This document shows positions 61,885 through 64,000 of a stretch of DNA of 64,000 nucleotides, piece after piece. The position numbers were made by a program, and so were the translations under genes. This DNA comes from Mesorhizobium sp. (lineage in GTDB: Bacteria; Pseudomonadota; Alphaproteobacteria; Rhizobiales; Rhizobiaceae), in NCBI GenBank assembly GCA_004020645.1, contig SAQL01000002.1:372001-436000 (forward strand), read 5' to 3'. Each line of letters opens with the position of its first letter. Position 1 is the first letter of the stretch. The notes under the pieces are model-generated. The model searched no databases and had not been told where the DNA came from. It was given only the letters and a program-made list of their open reading frames with translations.

Positions 61885-62502
61885 CTAACCAGGATAGGTC
61901 ACCCGCCTCAGCGTAAGATTGATCCTCCCGCCATTCTTCAGCAGTGCCGAGGTCGACGGATAAATACGGTCGACGCCGTGGAAACAGAGGCGGCCTTCGT
62001 CGCCAAGCACGACTACGTCGCCGCTTTTCAGCCTGAACGATTTGGTGCCGCCCTCGCGCGTGCTCTGGCCGACCCTAAACAAGCAATCGTCGCCCAGGGA
62101 AACAGAGACGACCGGCGCGGAGAAATCGATCTCGTCGCGGTCTTGATGAAGGCCCATTTTCGCGTCGGGCGAATAGAAATTGACCAGGCACGCTTCCGGC
62201 GGATGCGGATAGGCAGATACGTCCCGCCACAGCTGCAGCAGTATGTCGGGGATCGGCGGCCAGGGCGTTCCGGTCACCGGGTGCGTCGACTGGTAGCGAT
62301 AGCCGAGCTCCTTGTCGGTCACCCAGCCAAGCGAGCCGCAATTGGTCATGCGCACGCTCATCTCCTTGCCGGTGCGCGGCATGGCCGGCACGAACAGCGG
62401 CGCTTCCTGCACGACCCGTCTCACATCCTCGACCAGCGCTTCCTGCACCGCACGGGACAGATAGCCGGGCATGTGGCGGACGCCTTTGGGCAGGACGAGC
62501 AT
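61885..62502 (-). CDS. alkB: AlkB-type 2-oxoglutarate/Fe(II) dioxygenase
   Basis: AlkB removes methyl groups from 1-methyladenine and 3-methylcytosine in DNA and RNA. The 205-residue product has NFYSPDAKMGLHQDRDE (His and Asp iron ligands, about residue 123), LCFHGVDRIYPS (third ligand His) and GGRINLTLRRV (RxNxTxR, 2-oxoglutarate binding). Length is normal. Start ATG 62502. Confidence 0.95.
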   Translation of the reverse strand: MLVLPKGVRHMPGYLSRAVQEALVEDVRRVVQEAPLFVPAMPRTGKEMSVRMTNCGSLGWVTDKELGYRYQSTHPVTGTPWPPIPDILLQLWRDVSAYPHPPEACLVNFYSPDAKMGLHQDRDEIDFSAPVVSVSLGDDCLFRVGQSTREGGTKSFRLKSGDVVVLGDEGRLCFHGVDRIYPSTSALLKNGGRINLTLRRVTYPG

Positions 62503-62610
62503 GGTCGCTTGATCCGTTGGTCTGGAAGAACCAGAATGCCACTGTCAAATGAAAACGGCGACCCGAAAGCCGCCATTGTCGATTGCTGTTGCCGATCTGG
62601 CCCGATCTGG

Positions 62611-62691
62611 TCAGGCCTGATCGAGATCCGGTATGCGCAGGACCTGCCCCGGATAGATCTTGTCCGGGTGGGTGTGGCGATACCGAACTTG
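62611..62691 (-). pseudogene. C-terminal fragment of a LysM-domain protein
   Basis: Read leftward, about 26 codons give RYRHTHPDKIYPGQVLRIPD and end LDQA before a stop. The pattern NPDxIYPGQxLxIP is the end of a LysM peptidoglycan-binding domain. A TAG stop lies just upstream in frame and no N-terminal part is seen, so this is a remnant. The rest of the 62503-62828 gap holds part of a palindromic repeat near 62738-62764 and nothing else I recognise. Confidence 0.6.
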
Positions 62692-62828
62692 CCCCTACAA
62701 CCTTGAATTGTAAGCCGCGCAATTGATGTCGCGCCTACCGATCGATTCGAAAACCGGAATCGCTCGCACGATGGGTAGTTACAAAAATGTCAGAGCGCAC
62801 TTGCGCGTCCAGGTGGAAGCGCGTCGCT

Positions 62829-63266
62829 CTAATCGTCGTCCACCCGACCGCGCAGTTTCTTGATAGTGCCGCGCCCAGCCTTGGTCTTCAGCCGCCTTTC
62901 GACCGCGCCTTTCGACGGCCTCGTCTTCTTGCGCGGCGGCGGCGGCGGTTCGGCGGCCTTGGCGACCAGTTCCGCAAGCCGTGCCCGGGCGTCCGCCCGG
63001 TTCTGCTCTTGCGTGCGGAAGCGCCCGGCCTCGATGACGATGACGCCGTCCTTGGTGGCGCGCTGGCCGGCCAGCTTTATGGTTCGCGCGCGGACGCGCT
63101 CCGACAGGCCCGGCGCATTCGCCGCATCAAAGCGCAATTGCACCGCCGTCGCCACCTTGTTGACGTTCTGGCCGCCAGGGCCGGACGAGCGGATGAAGTC
63201 CTCGTGCAGGTCATCCGGATGGATCACCGCATCGTCGGCAATGATGATCTTGTCGTCGGCGTTCAT
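62829..63266 (-). CDS. arfB: ArfB (YaeJ) ribosome-rescue peptidyl-tRNA hydrolase
   Basis: ArfB enters stalled ribosomes without a stop codon and releases the peptide. The 145-residue protein has the catalytic GGQ in FIRSSGPGGQNVNKVATAVQLRF (residues about 24-46) and the basic C-terminal tail (PPPPPRKKTRPSKGAVERRLKTKAGRG) that occupies the mRNA channel. Length is normal. It lies downstream of the pckA terminator, same strand. Confidence 0.95.
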   Translation of the reverse strand: MNADDKIIIADDAVIHPDDLHEDFIRSSGPGGQNVNKVATAVQLRFDAANAPGLSERVRARTIKLAGQRATKDGVIVIEAGRFRTQEQNRADARARLAELVAKAAEPPPPPRKKTRPSKGAVERRLKTKAGRGTIKKLRGRVDDD

Positions 63267-63290
63267 GCCGCAGTCATGGCGCGGCGGACG

Positions 63291-63322
63291 AAAAAAGAAA
63301 AGGCCCGATCCCGGGTCGGGCC
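63291..63322 (-). terminator. Rho-independent terminator of pckA
   Basis: On the minus strand GGCCCGA and TCGGGCC form a stem with loop CCCGGGA, followed by TTTTCTTTTTT. A second GC-rich inverted repeat at 63324-63345 lies just upstream. It ends the pckA transcript before arfB. Confidence 0.85.
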
Positions 63323-63388
63323 TTCCCGATACCCGGGTCGGGCCTTCTCGGCCTCCGGGCCCTTGAGGTGCAGGTATCCAGCCGGCGA

Positions 63389-64000
63389 CTATTCCGCGGC
63401 TTCGCGCATGCGTGGGGCGGCGCCGAGCACGATGGCGTCGACATGAGGTTCGAATTTTTCGAAATTGATGGCAAACATGCCGACCAGCCTCGCCGCCTGC
63501 AGGTCATAGGCTGAGGTATCGGCCCATGTCGATCTCGGATCGAGAATGGCGCTGTCGACGCCCGCAACCGCCACCGGCACATCGAAACCAAAATTGGCGT
63601 CGGTGCGGAAATCGGCCCCTTTCAGCGAGCCGTCGAGCGCCGCGGCAAGCAGCGCCCGCGTCGCCTTGATCGGCATCCGCTTGCCGGTGCCGTAGGCGCC
63701 GCCGGTCCAGCCGGTGTTGACCAGCCAGCAATCGACACCGTGATGAGCGATCAGTTCGCGCAGCAGATTGCCGTATTCCGACGGATGGCGCGGCATGAAC
63801 GGTGCGCCGAAACAGGTCGAAAACGTCGCTTCAGGTTCGGTGACGCCCTTTTCGGTCCCAGCTACCTTGGCGGTGTAGCCGGAGAGGAAATGGTACATCG
63901 CCTGCGCCGGGGTCAGCCGTGCGATCGGCGGCATCACGCCGAATGCGTCGGCGGTCAGCATGATGATGTTTTTCGGGTGACCGGCGCGGCCTGTCTTGCT
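63389..64000 (-). CDS. pckA: Phosphoenolpyruvate carboxykinase (ATP), 3' part
   Basis: PckA converts oxaloacetate to PEP in gluconeogenesis. The visible 203 residues are the C-terminal part: [75 protein letters not shown] and [11 protein letters not shown], typical of the ATP-dependent enzyme (about 536 residues in full). The 5' end lies beyond the window. A strong terminator follows the stop. Confidence 0.96.
   Translation of the reverse strand, partial: SKTGRAGHPKNIIMLTADAFGVMPPIARLTPAQAMYHFLSGYTAKVAGTEKGVTEPEATFSTCFGAPFMPRHPSEYGNLLRELIAHHGVDCWLVNTGWTGGAYGTGKRMPIKATRALLAAALDGSLKGADFRTDANFGFDVPVAVAGVDSAILDPRSTWADTSAYDLQAARLVGMFAINFEKFEPHVDAIVLGAAPRMREAAE

Noticed and set aside
1-64000. tRNA and rRNA genes
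   Set aside because: Reading the intergenic regions I found no cloverleaf-like sequence with a TTCRANY loop; none supported.

Overview
The window looks like a 64 kb chromosomal segment of a Rhizobiales alphaproteobacterium, most likely Mesorhizobium or a close relative (inference, no search run). The grounds are: high GC; an iolC-DUF2090/iolD/iolE/iolB inositol operon next to mocDEF-type genes; his genes in the order hisB-hisH-hisA-hisF-hisE followed by coaA, with hslUV and pckA close by; and many copies of the gatcatgc/ccggttcccacttttcggg palindromic repeat common between rhizobial genes.

Layout. 0-10.6 kb is housekeeping: start of rsmD, a repeat-expanded rluB, tadA, a lipoprotein, ileS, a MipA/OmpV protein, an HdeD-like membrane protein, ribF and a HAD hydrolase. 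10.6-28.3 kb is accessory: a truncated tadG, DUF2189, GST/HxlR, an MscS channel, an IS256-family element with a frameshifted transposase, an SDR/TetR pair, a CAP-domain lipoprotein, a decayed stretch with a FecCD permease fragment, an efflux operon in which a flavin monooxygenase sits between membrane-fusion and RND genes, and two regulators. 28.2-31.1 kb holds phnN, phnM and a DUF1045 gene without C-P lyase core genes.

31.2-50.2 kb is a cyclitol region. iolC-D-E-(small membrane protein)-B is read leftward, with an RpiR regulator and a divergent Gfo/Idh/MocA dehydrogenase beside it. A second leftward unit encodes a sugar-type ABC transporter (its ATPase gene carries a +1 frameshift), inositol 2-dehydrogenase and an SDR. 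A LacI-type regulator is divergent from mocDEF, the three genes associated with opening 3-O-methyl-scyllo-inosamine (rhizopine). Near-identical 16-base palindromes precede the iolC and transporter units, which suggests shared control. Between these units lies an aromatic-pathway gene, DAHP synthase (aroG-type), preceded by an undisguised attenuator: an apparently leaderless 25-codon ORF with Phe-Trp-Tyr-Phe-Ser-Tyr, a terminator hairpin and a competing antiterminator arm.

50.2-64 kb returns to housekeeping: a ParD antitoxin with a decayed ParE, DUF1402, hslU, DUF2585, a GNAT whose start codon lies inside a repeat, hslV, the his operon with DUF2628, DUF1330 and an arginase-like gene interleaved, coaA, gtrA, alkB, a LysM remnant, arfB and the 3' part of pckA.

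I saw no rRNA, tRNA or CRISPR array. The most noteworthy items are the DAHP synthase attenuator, the moc/iol arrangement with its shared operator-like boxes, the monooxygenase-containing efflux operon and the divergent ureohydrolase in the his operon.
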